Shown: piece by piece, positions 34,985 to 42,184 of the stretch
Position numbering within the stretch: position 1 is the stretch's first letter
How the letters are laid out: the number at the start of each line of letters is the position of its first letter
Source of the DNA: Caulobacteraceae bacterium
GTDB taxonomy: Bacteria; Pseudomonadota; Alphaproteobacteria; Caulobacterales; Caulobacteraceae
Length of the DNA: 62,895 nt
Reading direction: 5' to 3'
NCBI GenBank assembly: GCA_947475465.1
Contig: CANJLK010000014.1
Location: forward strand, 1 to 62,895
Notes under the pieces: model-generated
Database searches by the model: none
What the model saw: the letters and a program-made list of their open reading frames with translations, nothing else
What the model was told of the DNA's origin: nothing
Program-made: the position numbers and the translations under genes

Positions 34985-35548
34985 TTAGAGCTTCTCGCTG
35001 ATCTTGATGGCCGTGCGGCAACCGGCGCCGATTACCGCCGACAGCAGGGCGTAGCCGGGCGCCTGGTGTGCGCCCTCCGACACCGCCTGGTCGCGGTGGG
35101 CCAATTCCTCGTCGCGGAACCTGGCCAGTTCGGCGGCGAGCGCGGGCTCCCGCGCGTCCAGTTCGGCGATCTGGCCCGCGTAGTGCTGCTCGATGACGTT
35201 CTCCACCGCCTCAGTGCAGGCGTGCGCCGCCTTTTCGCCAAGAAGCGCCGTGCCGGCCCCCAGCGCGAATCCGGCCAGCCGCCACAGGGGCGCCATCACC
35301 GTTGGACGGACCCGCCGTTCGGTGAGGAGGGCGTCGAAGCGGGCCAGGTGCTCGGCCTCGTGGGCCTCCATCTGCGCCAGCTGCCCGGCGATCCGCGCGT
35401 GGCCGGCGCCTTCGCCCAGCACGGCGCGCTGCCCGCGGTAGATGGCGACGGCCGCCAGTTCGCCGGCCTGGTCGACACGCAGGATCTCGGCCAGGCGCTG
35501 GGCGCCGGCGCCACGGCCTGGGCGGGGTGGAACAGGCTTGCCGCTCAT
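34985..35548 (-). CDS. coq7: Demethoxyubiquinone hydroxylase Coq7
   Basis: The 187-residue protein is a Coq7/CAT5 di-iron monooxygenase that hydroxylates demethoxyubiquinone, the penultimate step of ubiquinone synthesis. The two ferritin-like halves show RVDQAGELAAV (E30), QMEAHEAEHL, ACTEAVENVIEQHY and RDEELAHRDQA, which supply the carboxylate and histidine ligands of the iron pair. Length is normal for the bacterial form. The ATG overlaps the dsbB stop (ATGA). In this clade Coq7 takes the place of the flavin hydroxylase UbiF. Confidence 0.95.
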   Translation of the reverse strand: MSGKPVPPRPGRGAGAQRLAEILRVDQAGELAAVAIYRGQRAVLGEGAGHARIAGQLAQMEAHEAEHLARFDALLTERRVRPTVMAPLWRLAGFALGAGTALLGEKAAHACTEAVENVIEQHYAGQIAELDAREPALAAELARFRDEELAHRDQAVSEGAHQAPGYALLSAVIGAGCRTAIKISEKL

Positions 35549-36066
35549 CGTTTGGTCCGTTCGCGCAGGGCCGCTGCAACGCTCAGCACGGTCAGCTTCA
35601 GGGAGATCAGGGCGTTCCAGCCGGCCATGGAGATGCCCAGGAGCCGCCACGGGGCCTCGTCGCAGGCCGGCGGGCGGATCTTGGCGCCATTCAGGAGGTC
35701 GTTCATGTCGGCGGCGCTGACCCCGCGCCCGGCGCTGGCGCAGGTGGTGGGCCCGGGCCAGAACTTCCACTCCGCCCCGGCATGGTAGACGGCGAGCGCC
35801 AGGCCGCCGAGGAAGATCAGCCCGAGCAGCCAGCAACTCAGCTGCCGAAGCCTGGGACCGCCCGGCAGGCGCACCAGGATCATCGCCACGGCGCCTACCG
35901 CGGCGGCGGCCCAATAAACCTCGCGCTGGCGCAGGCACAAGGTGCAGGGCTGATAGCCTCCGAACGTCTGGAAGCCGTGGGCGATCGCCAGCATCAGGGC
36001 CGAGGACAGCAGGGCCGTCAGCCGCCAGCGGTCGAGGAAGGGTCGAGTGAGGGCGGTCAGGAACAT
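35545..36066 (-). CDS. dsbB: DsbB-like disulfide bond formation protein
   Basis: The 173-residue four-helix inner-membrane protein resembles DsbB/COG1495, which oxidises the periplasmic thiol carrier and passes electrons to ubiquinone. A CxxC pair lies in YQPCTLCLRQREVYW after the first helix. A second cysteine pair spans the periplasmic loop (TTCASAGRG and PPACDEAP). The start is taken at ATG 36066 (MFLTALTRPF); a TTG at 36096 with AAGG upstream is an alternative. It is coupled to coq7, an intriguing match since DsbB needs quinone. Confidence 0.85.
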   Translation of the reverse strand: MFLTALTRPFLDRWRLTALLSSALMLAIAHGFQTFGGYQPCTLCLRQREVYWAAAAVGAVAMILVRLPGGPRLRQLSCWLLGLIFLGGLALAVYHAGAEWKFWPGPTTCASAGRGVSAADMNDLLNGAKIRPPACDEAPWRLLGISMAGWNALISLKLTVLSVAAALRERTKR

Positions 36067-36102
36067 CGGCGGCGACAGGATCCCAGGTTTCCTCAAACGA
36101 CC

Positions 36103-36681
36103 TTAGCCTATGACCTTCAGCGCCGCGAAGCCCGCCGCCAGCACCAGGACGCCGACGATCACATAGACTGTCAGGCGCTTTTCGACCTCCTTGAGGATGG
36201 CCGGGCCGTAGAATTTCAGCACAGTCGCCTCCAGGAAGAACCGCGCGCCCCGGGTGACGATGGCGGCCCAGACGAAGGTGAAGAGATCGAAGCGGGCGAG
36301 GCCCGCGCTGATCGTCACCAGCTTGAAGGGAATGGGCGTCAGGCCCTTCAGCAGGATCACGCCAAGGCCGTACCTGGCGAACCAGGCGCGGAATTCCGCC
36401 TCGCCATTGGCGTGGCCGAAGAAGGCCAGGATGGAATGCGCGAGCGGACCCAGGAAGACGCCGATGGCGTAGCCCAGGAGCCCCCCCAGAACCGAGGCTA
36501 CCGTGCAGATGGCGGCGTAGCGGAAGGCGTGGTCCGGCCGGGCGGCGACCATCGGGGCCAGCATGACGTCGGGCGGGATCGGGAAGAACGAACTTTCGGC
36601 GAAGGAAACCACGGCCAGCGCCCAGGGCGCTTTGTCCGAGGCGGCGAGCCCCAGGACCCAATCGTAGAGTTTGCGAAGCAT
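36103..36681 (-). CDS. YqaA-type DedA/SNARE-associated membrane protein
   Basis: A 192-residue inner-membrane protein with the DedA-family re-entrant pattern: FAESSFFPIPPDVMLAPMV near the N-terminus and the GLTPIPFKLVTISAG motif in the second half, with four to five hydrophobic segments. DedA proteins are associated with membrane integrity and lipid transport, and the YqaA branch is uncharacterised. It precedes dsbB by 36 nt on the minus strand and is probably first in a yqaA-dsbB-coq7 run. Confidence 0.88.
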   Translation of the reverse strand: MLRKLYDWVLGLAASDKAPWALAVVSFAESSFFPIPPDVMLAPMVAARPDHAFRYAAICTVASVLGGLLGYAIGVFLGPLAHSILAFFGHANGEAEFRAWFARYGLGVILLKGLTPIPFKLVTISAGLARFDLFTFVWAAIVTRGARFFLEATVLKFYGPAILKEVEKRLTVYVIVGVLVLAAGFAALKVIG

Positions 36682-36732
36682 CGGCGACCCAGGCGGCGGT
36701 TGAGGCGTTTGAGCTAGCAGGCCGGGCCGGCC

Positions 36733-36790
36733 TTGTCGCTACCGGCATCTGGTTTCATATGATACTAACTGCGTGCTCCAGGAGACTTCC
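36733..36790 (+). promoter_or_regulatory. Probable hpd operon promoter with TCATATGA palindrome
   Basis: A TTGTCG (36733-36738) and TATGAT (36758-36763) pair lies upstream of hpd, with an 8-bp palindrome TCATATGA (36755-36762) overlapping the second element. The MarR gene that ends the operon could bind here. The spacing of 19 bp is a little long and the assignment is tentative. Confidence 0.35.
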
Positions 36791-37891
36791 ATGAACGCCC
36801 CGGCCCGAACCGACAGCCGCGACCTCTTCGACAATCCGCTCGGCACCGACGGATTCGAGTTCGTTGAGTTCACCTCTCCTGAGCCGGAACGGCTGCGCGG
36901 ACTCTTTGAGCTGATGGGCTTCACCGCAGTGGGCAGGCACAGGTCGAAGAACGTGCTCAGGTTCCGCCAGGGCGACATCAACTTCATCCTCAACATGGAG
37001 CCGTCGGGCCAGCCGGCGGACTTCCGCCAGGTCCACGGGCCCTCGGCCAACGCGATGGCGTTTCGGGTGAAGGACGCGGCCAAGGCGCTGAAGCTGGCGG
37101 TGGCGCGCGGCGCGGTGGCGGTGAGCGGCCCCGTCGGCCCCATGGAGCTGAACATCCCGGCCATCGAGGGGATCGGCGGCTCGAACCTCTATCTGGTCGA
37201 CCGCTACGGGGCGCAGGAAATCTACGACGTGGACTTCACGCCCATTGCCGGCGCGGAGGAGACCGCGGCGGCCAATTCCAAGGGCCTGACCTACATCGAC
37301 CACCTGACGCACAATGTGTTCCGCGGGAACATGGCCAAGTGGGCGGATTTCTACGAGCGCATCTTCAACTTCCGCGAGATCCGCTACTTCGACATCGAAG
37401 GCGCCCAGACCGGCCTGATCTCCAAGGCCATGACCAGCCCTGACGGCAAGATCCGCATCCCGCTCAACGAAAGCCAGGACGACCACTCGCAGATCGAGGA
37501 GTTCCTGCGCGACTACCACGGCGAGGGCATCCAGCACGTGGCGCTGGGGACGGGAGACATCTTCGCGTCCGTCGAGGCCATGCGCGAAGCCGGTGTGAAG
37601 TTCCAGGACACCATCGACAGCTACTACGATCTGCTGGACGCCCGCGTGCCCGGTCACGGCGAGAACAGCCAGCGGCTGCAGGCCGACAAGATCCTGCTCG
37701 ACGGGGCGCCCACCGAGGGTCAGGGCGTGCTTCTCCAGATCTTTACCGAGAACATGGTCGGCCCGATCTTCTTCGAACTGATCCAGCGCAAGGGGAACGA
37801 AGGCTTCGGCGAAGGAAACTTCAGGGCTTTGTTCGAGAGCATCGAACTCGATCAGATGCGCCGGGGCGTCCTGCCTCCGAAAGACGCCTGA
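36791..37891 (+). CDS. hpd: 4-hydroxyphenylpyruvate dioxygenase
   Basis: HPPD converts 4-hydroxyphenylpyruvate to homogentisate, the committed step of tyrosine degradation. The 366-residue protein has two vicinal-oxygen-chelate halves. The iron ligands sit in the C-terminal half: HLTHNVF, GIQHVALG and a glutamate in GPIFFELIQRKG. The start ATG 36791 follows AGGAG. It opens an operon with an Ntn-hydrolase, hmgA, a small gene, a fumarylacetoacetase and a MarR regulator; the stop overlaps the next start (TGATG). Confidence 0.96.
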   Translation: MNAPARTDSRDLFDNPLGTDGFEFVEFTSPEPERLRGLFELMGFTAVGRHRSKNVLRFRQGDINFILNMEPSGQPADFRQVHGPSANAMAFRVKDAAKALKLAVARGAVAVSGPVGPMELNIPAIEGIGGSNLYLVDRYGAQEIYDVDFTPIAGAEETAAANSKGLTYIDHLTHNVFRGNMAKWADFYERIFNFREIRYFDIEGAQTGLISKAMTSPDGKIRIPLNESQDDHSQIEEFLRDYHGEGIQHVALGTGDIFASVEAMREAGVKFQDTIDSYYDLLDARVPGHGENSQRLQADKILLDGAPTEGQGVLLQIFTENMVGPIFFELIQRKGNEGFGEGNFRALFESIELDQMRRGVLPPKDA

Positions 37892-38883
37892 TGGCCAAGA
37901 CGCCTCCGCCCTCCGCCTGGTCGCTGGTCGTCCACGGCGGCTCCGGTGTCATTGACCGGGCGGACCTTACGGCGGAGCAGGATGCGGCCTATCGCGAAGC
38001 CCTGGCGCAGGCGGCCGAAGCTGGCGCGGCGGTGCTCCGGGTCGGTGGCGCGGCGCTGGACGCGGTCGAGGCGGCGGTGCGTATTCTTGAGAACGATCCC
38101 CTCTTCAACGCCGGCCGCGGCGCGGTCTTCACCGCCGAGGGTCGCAACGAACTGGACGCCGCGATCATGGACGGGGCGACACTCGCCGCCGGCGCCGTGG
38201 CGGGTGTGACCCGCACCCGCAACCCGATCTCGCTCGCCCGCATCGTCATGGAGCAATCGCCGCACGTGCTTCTGGCCGGCGAAGGCGCCGACGCCTTTTC
38301 AAAGGCCAATGGCCTCGATCAGGCCAAGCCGGGCTACTTCTTCGTCGAACGCCGATGGAAGGCGCTCAAGCGGCAGTTGCAACAAGCTCGTCTGCCCATC
38401 CCGTCCCGGCCTAAGGGCGCATCGAAGCATGACGTCGCCGCGCTCGCCCATGACGAGGGCAAGCGCGGCACGGTGGGCGTGGTGGCCCGCGACGCGGCCG
38501 GACATGTGGCGGCCGGCACCTCTACCGGGGGCACGACGGGCAAGCGCTTCGGCCGCGTCGGCGACAGCCCGCTGATCGGGGCCGGCACCTATGCGTCCGA
38601 CGCCTCCGCCGCCGTCTCCGGGACCGGCGAAGGGGAATATTTCATCCGCCTGGCGCTCGCCCACCGCATCTGCGCCCTGGTGGAGTTCGAAGGCCTTGGC
38701 CTGCAGGCGGCCTGCGACCGTGTTGTCCAGAACGACCTGACAGGGCTGGGCGGCGAGGGTGGGGTGATCGCGGTGGCCCCGGACGGCCAGATGGCCTGGA
38801 GCTTCAATACGTCGGGCATGTACCGCGCGCGGATCGCCGACGGCGCGGCCCTGGAGGTCGGCATCTACAAGGACGAAAGCTGA
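37891..38883 (+). CDS. Isoaspartyl peptidase/L-asparaginase (Ntn hydrolase)
   Basis: The 330-residue precursor belongs to the plant-type asparaginase/isoaspartyl peptidase family, which cleaves itself before a threonine that becomes the N-terminal nucleophile. Here this is T194 in KRGTVGVVARD, and the downstream STGGTTGK loop contributes to the active site. Length and the N-terminal WSLVVHGGSG are typical. It should hydrolyse beta-aspartyl peptides or asparagine. It is wedged between hpd and hmgA with 1-nt overlaps on both sides, so it is expressed with homogentisate catabolism. No step of that pathway needs an asparaginase, which makes its position odd. Confidence 0.93.
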   Translation: MAKTPPPSAWSLVVHGGSGVIDRADLTAEQDAAYREALAQAAEAGAAVLRVGGAALDAVEAAVRILENDPLFNAGRGAVFTAEGRNELDAAIMDGATLAAGAVAGVTRTRNPISLARIVMEQSPHVLLAGEGADAFSKANGLDQAKPGYFFVERRWKALKRQLQQARLPIPSRPKGASKHDVAALAHDEGKRGTVGVVARDAAGHVAAGTSTGGTTGKRFGRVGDSPLIGAGTYASDASAAVSGTGEGEYFIRLALAHRICALVEFEGLGLQAACDRVVQNDLTGLGGEGGVIAVAPDGQMAWSFNTSGMYRARIADGAALEVGIYKDES

Positions 38884-40013
38884 TGGCCCGAAACTGGATT
38901 CCGGTCCGGGGCGCCCAGGGGGATCATTCCCGCCAGGCTCACGCCGACATGCCGCCCGGCACCTTTGAGCGGGAGATTTCCAAGGAAGGCTTTTTCGGCC
39001 CCGCAGCCTTCATCCACCACAAACGCCCGCCGACCGGCTGGACGAATTTCGAGGGTCCGCTCCGGCCCCGGGCCTTCGACCTGGCCGGCTTGAACGCCGA
39101 CGAGACCAGCCCCTGGTCGGCGGCCGACGTGCTGCGCAACGCCGCCGTGGAAATCGGCTTCTGGACGTTTGGCGCACCCATGCCGGCGCTCGCCCGCAAT
39201 GCCGACGGCGACCAGTTGCTGTTCGTGCACGCCGGGGCCGGCGACCTCTTCTGCGACTACGGCCATCTGACCTACCGGCCCGGCGACTACCTCTACCTGC
39301 CGAGGGGGACCATGTGGCGCCTGGCGCCCTCGCAGCCCACGGCGATCCTGACGATCCAGGCGACCAACACCCACTTCACCCTTCCTGACCGGGGACTTCT
39401 TGGCCCCCACGCCTTCTTCGACCCGGCGGTGCTGGAGACGCCGGCCATGGACGAGGCCTTCCGCGCGCACCAGGACCTTGCGGGCGACTACAGGGTCGAG
39501 ATCAAGAAGCGGGGTCAGGTCTCCACCGTGACCTATCCCTACAATCCGCTGGATGCGGTGGGCTGGCACGGCGACCTTGCGCCCGTGCGCCTGAACGTCG
39601 CCGACCTGCGGCCCGTCACCAGCCACCGCTATCACCTGCCGCCGTCCGTCCACACGACCTTCCTCTCGGACCGGTTCGTGGTCTGCACCTTTGCCCCGAG
39701 GCCGTTCGAGACCGACCCGGGCGCCCTGAAGGTGCCGTTCTTCCATAACAACGACGACTATGAAGAGGTGCTGTTCTACCACGCCGGCGACTTCTTCAGC
39801 CGCGATCACATCGAGGCGGGGATGCTGACCTTCCATCCCTCCGGCTTCACCCATGGCCCGCACCCGAAGGCGCTGAAGAACATGCTGGCCCAGCCCAAGA
39901 CGGCGACGGACGAGTACGCGGTGATGATCGACGCCCGCGATCCGCTGGAGGTTGGCGAGGGGGCCGAAAGGGTCGAGAACAGCGCCTATGTCGACAGCTG
40001 GAAGACTGCGTGA
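38883..40013 (+). CDS. hmgA: Homogentisate 1,2-dioxygenase
   Basis: HmgA opens the homogentisate ring to maleylacetoacetate. The 376-residue cupin-like protein has the iron-binding region in its C-terminal half: FFHNNDDYEEVLFY and FHPSGFTHGPHP. It is shorter than the classic roughly 430-residue enzymes, as in the alphaproteobacterial branch. Its ATG overlaps the asparaginase stop and its own stop overlaps the GTG of the next small gene, so expression is tightly coupled with hpd. Confidence 0.94.
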   Translation: MARNWIPVRGAQGDHSRQAHADMPPGTFEREISKEGFFGPAAFIHHKRPPTGWTNFEGPLRPRAFDLAGLNADETSPWSAADVLRNAAVEIGFWTFGAPMPALARNADGDQLLFVHAGAGDLFCDYGHLTYRPGDYLYLPRGTMWRLAPSQPTAILTIQATNTHFTLPDRGLLGPHAFFDPAVLETPAMDEAFRAHQDLAGDYRVEIKKRGQVSTVTYPYNPLDAVGWHGDLAPVRLNVADLRPVTSHRYHLPPSVHTTFLSDRFVVCTFAPRPFETDPGALKVPFFHNNDDYEEVLFYHAGDFFSRDHIEAGMLTFHPSGFTHGPHPKALKNMLAQPKTATDEYAVMIDARDPLEVGEGAERVENSAYVDSWKTA

Positions 40014-40282
40014 GCGATCTGCAGGACGACCTTGCCCGGGCCGCCGGGGAGGAACTGGAACTGGCCTGCGCGCTGGGCTGGGCGCAGCTTTCGACCCTCA
40101 CCCCCTGGGGGGACACATACGAAGGTTTTACCCCGGCGGGGCGGACTGTCTGTTTCGAGCGCAGTTATCTGTGGGAAGGTGGGCAGGGCGCCGATATTCG
40201 CGTCGAGGTCACCGTTTACGAGCCGAAGTCCTACGAAAGCGGGGTTAGGCTGAACCGCTCAATACGGCGCGAGACCGTATGA
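40010..40282 (+). CDS. 90-residue conserved hypothetical in homogentisate operon
   Basis: A GTG at 40010 overlaps the hmgA stop (GTGA) and begins a 90-residue protein. The N-terminal half is helical (SDLQDDLARAAGEELELA). The C-terminal half is predicted as beta strands (DTYEGFTPAGRTVCFERSYL, ADIRVEVTVYEP) and ends in a basic tail. No family or catalytic residue is recognised. Its fixed place between hmgA and the fumarylacetoacetase, with coupling, suggests a role in this pathway or as an assembly partner; function unknown. Confidence 0.72.
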   Translation: MSDLQDDLARAAGEELELACALGWAQLSTLTPWGDTYEGFTPAGRTVCFERSYLWEGGQGADIRVEVTVYEPKSYESGVRLNRSIRRETV

Positions 40283-40298
40283 GCATTAGGGAGTTGCG

Positions 40299-41303
40299 AT
40301 GAAGCTAGCGTCTTTGAAGGGTGGCCGCGACGGGCGGCTAGTTGTGGTGTCGAACGATCTCGCCTGGTTTACTGAAGCCCACCACATCGCCCCCACCCTG
40401 CAGGTGGCGCTGGACCAGTGGCAGGGCTGTGAGCCGGCGCTGCGCGGCCTGGCCGAAAGCCTCGAACATGACGCGGTGCCCAAGGAACGCTTCCACGAGC
40501 ACAATGCCGCCAGCCCCCTGCCGCGGGCCTATCAGTGGGCGGACGGGTCGGCCTACGTGAACCATGTGGCCCTGGTGCGCCAGGCCCGGAGCGCGGAGAT
40601 GCCGGAGACCTTTTGGACCGACCCCCTGATCTACCAGGGCGGCTCCGACGCCTTCCTGGGCCCGCGCGACGATATTCCCCTGTCCGACGAGAGCTGGGGC
40701 CTGGACCTGGAAGGCGAGGTGGCGGTGATCACCGGCGACGTGCCGCGGGGCGCCACCCGCGAGCAGGCCCTGGCGGCGATCCGGTTGGTGATGCTTTGCA
40801 ACGATGTTTCCCTGCGCGGCCTGATCCCGGGGGAACTGGCCAAGGGGTTCGGCTTCTTCCAGTCCAAGCCCGCCTCGGCCTTCTCGCCGGTGGCCGTCAC
40901 GCCTGACGCCTTGCCCGGCTGGAAGGACGGCAAGCTCTCCGGCGCCCTGGAGGTCGAACTCAACGGCGAGCCGCTGGGCGAGGCCGACGCCGGAACCGAC
41001 ATGACCTTCGATTTCGGAACCCTGATCGCCCACGCCGCCAAGACCCGGCCGCTGGCCGCCGGCACGATCGTGGGCTCGGGCACCGTCTCCAACCGGGGTC
41101 CCGACGGCGGTCCGGGCAAGCCGGTGGGACAGGGCGGTGTCGGCTATTCCTGCCTGGCCGAGTTGCGCACCGTCGAGGCCATTTCCAGTGGCGCGGCCAA
41201 GACCCCGTTCCTCAAGGCCGGCGACACGGTGCGGATCGACATGCGCGACGCCAAGCGCCACACGGTCTTCGGCGCCATCGAACAGACGGTGGCGGCCGGA
41301 TGA
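40299..41303 (+). CDS. fahA: Fumarylacetoacetate hydrolase family protein
   Basis: The 334-residue protein has the FAH fold, with the metal- and substrate-binding stretch LDLEGEVAVITGD, the CNDVSLRGLIP motif, and GTIVGSGTVSNRG near the C-terminus. In this operon it most likely cleaves fumarylacetoacetate to fumarate and acetoacetate, the last step of tyrosine breakdown. It begins behind AGGGAG, 16 nt after the small gene, and its stop overlaps the marR start (ATGA). No maleylacetoacetate isomerase gene is present in the window, so that step must be encoded elsewhere or be non-enzymatic. Confidence 0.93.
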   Translation: MKLASLKGGRDGRLVVVSNDLAWFTEAHHIAPTLQVALDQWQGCEPALRGLAESLEHDAVPKERFHEHNAASPLPRAYQWADGSAYVNHVALVRQARSAEMPETFWTDPLIYQGGSDAFLGPRDDIPLSDESWGLDLEGEVAVITGDVPRGATREQALAAIRLVMLCNDVSLRGLIPGELAKGFGFFQSKPASAFSPVAVTPDALPGWKDGKLSGALEVELNGEPLGEADAGTDMTFDFGTLIAHAAKTRPLAAGTIVGSGTVSNRGPDGGPGKPVGQGGVGYSCLAELRTVEAISSGAAKTPFLKAGDTVRIDMRDAKRHTVFGAIEQTVAAG

Positions 41304-41782
41304 GTGTCGAGCGGGCCCGCGACCGGGACGACCTGAGGCTGGACGGCTATCTGCCGTACCGGCTGTCGGTGGCGTCCAATGCGGTTTCGGGCCTGATCGC
41401 GCGCGCCTATCAGGACCGCTTCGGCCTGACGATTCCGCAGTGGCGTCTGATCTGCGTGCTGGCGGAGGACGGCCCTTCGACCCAGGGCCAGATCGTGGCG
41501 CGCACGGTGATGGATAAGGTCACGGTCAGCCGCGCGGTGCAGGGGCTGGTCCGGCGTGGGTTGCTATCGCGCACCGACCATGAGGCCGACGGGCGCAGCC
41601 ACGTGCTGTCCCTGACCCCGACCGGCCGCCAGATGCATGTGCAGATCGCACCCCTGGCCCTGGCCTACGAAGCGGCGCTGATCTCGGGCCTGTCGCCCGA
41701 CGAGGTCGCTCTGCTCAAGCGCCTGCTGCACCGGCTGCAGAGCGCGGCCGGCCAGCTGGGCGGAGAAGCCGTGAAGCTCTGA
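41300..41782 (+). CDS. MarR-family transcriptional regulator
   Basis: A 160-residue winged-helix protein of the MarR family, with the core GQIVARTVMDKVTVSRAVQGL, wing LSRTDHEADGRSHV and long dimerisation helices at both ends. It is the last gene of the homogentisate operon and is coupled to the fumarylacetoacetase gene, so it is probably the pathway repressor, responding to homogentisate or a relative. A candidate operator is the palindrome upstream of hpd. Confidence 0.9.
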   Translation: MSVERARDRDDLRLDGYLPYRLSVASNAVSGLIARAYQDRFGLTIPQWRLICVLAEDGPSTQGQIVARTVMDKVTVSRAVQGLVRRGLLSRTDHEADGRSHVLSLTPTGRQMHVQIAPLALAYEAALISGLSPDEVALLKRLLHRLQSAAGQLGGEAVKL

Positions 41783-41783
41783 T

Positions 41784-42122
41784 TTAGTGGGCGAAGGCCG
41801 GAGCGCGGACGCTCCAGCGGTGCGATCCCTCGCCGAACGGCAGGTGGAAGCCGTAGGTCGCGCGCCGGCGCTCGTCGCGCCAGTTCTGCTCGAAGGACAT
41901 GATCACCGCCTCTTCCAGATCCTCGGGGATCTGGCGCGCGTCGTGGCCCATGTGCTTGGCGATATATTCGATGACCATCGCGCGGTGCGCTTCGCCGCCG
42001 AGCGATAGGAGTGCCTCACGGACACGCTTTGCGAGGGTCTGATTCCCGCGCGCCGGCTTTTTGCCGGGGGCGATGTCGAGGGCGGTTTCGTGCGTTTTCT
42101 GCATGATGCCGGCACGTTGCAT
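41784..42122 (-). CDS. Conserved hypothetical protein
   Basis: A 112-residue soluble protein (or 106 from the second ATG at 42104). A basic N-terminal region (PGKKPARGNQTLAKRVREAL) precedes a helical segment with HRAMVIEYIAKHMG and DLEEAVIMSFEQNWRDERR. The layout resembles small winged-helix-like alphaproteobacterial proteins of unknown function. It converges with the marR gene, the stops being 1 nt apart. No confident family. Confidence 0.65.
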   Translation of the reverse strand: MQRAGIMQKTHETALDIAPGKKPARGNQTLAKRVREALLSLGGEAHRAMVIEYIAKHMGHDARQIPEDLEEAVIMSFEQNWRDERRRATYGFHLPFGEGSHRWSVRAPAFAH

Positions 42123-42184
42123 CAGCGGGATTTAGCGCCCGGTTAAAGAGCAAAGCGAACGCGAATTAATCCTGCCGCCCGCAC

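Noticed and set aside
35549..36748. Minus-strand frame that would add 400 residues to Coq7
   Set aside because: It overlaps dsbB and the YqaA-like gene out of frame; Coq7 length and motifs fit the start at 35548.
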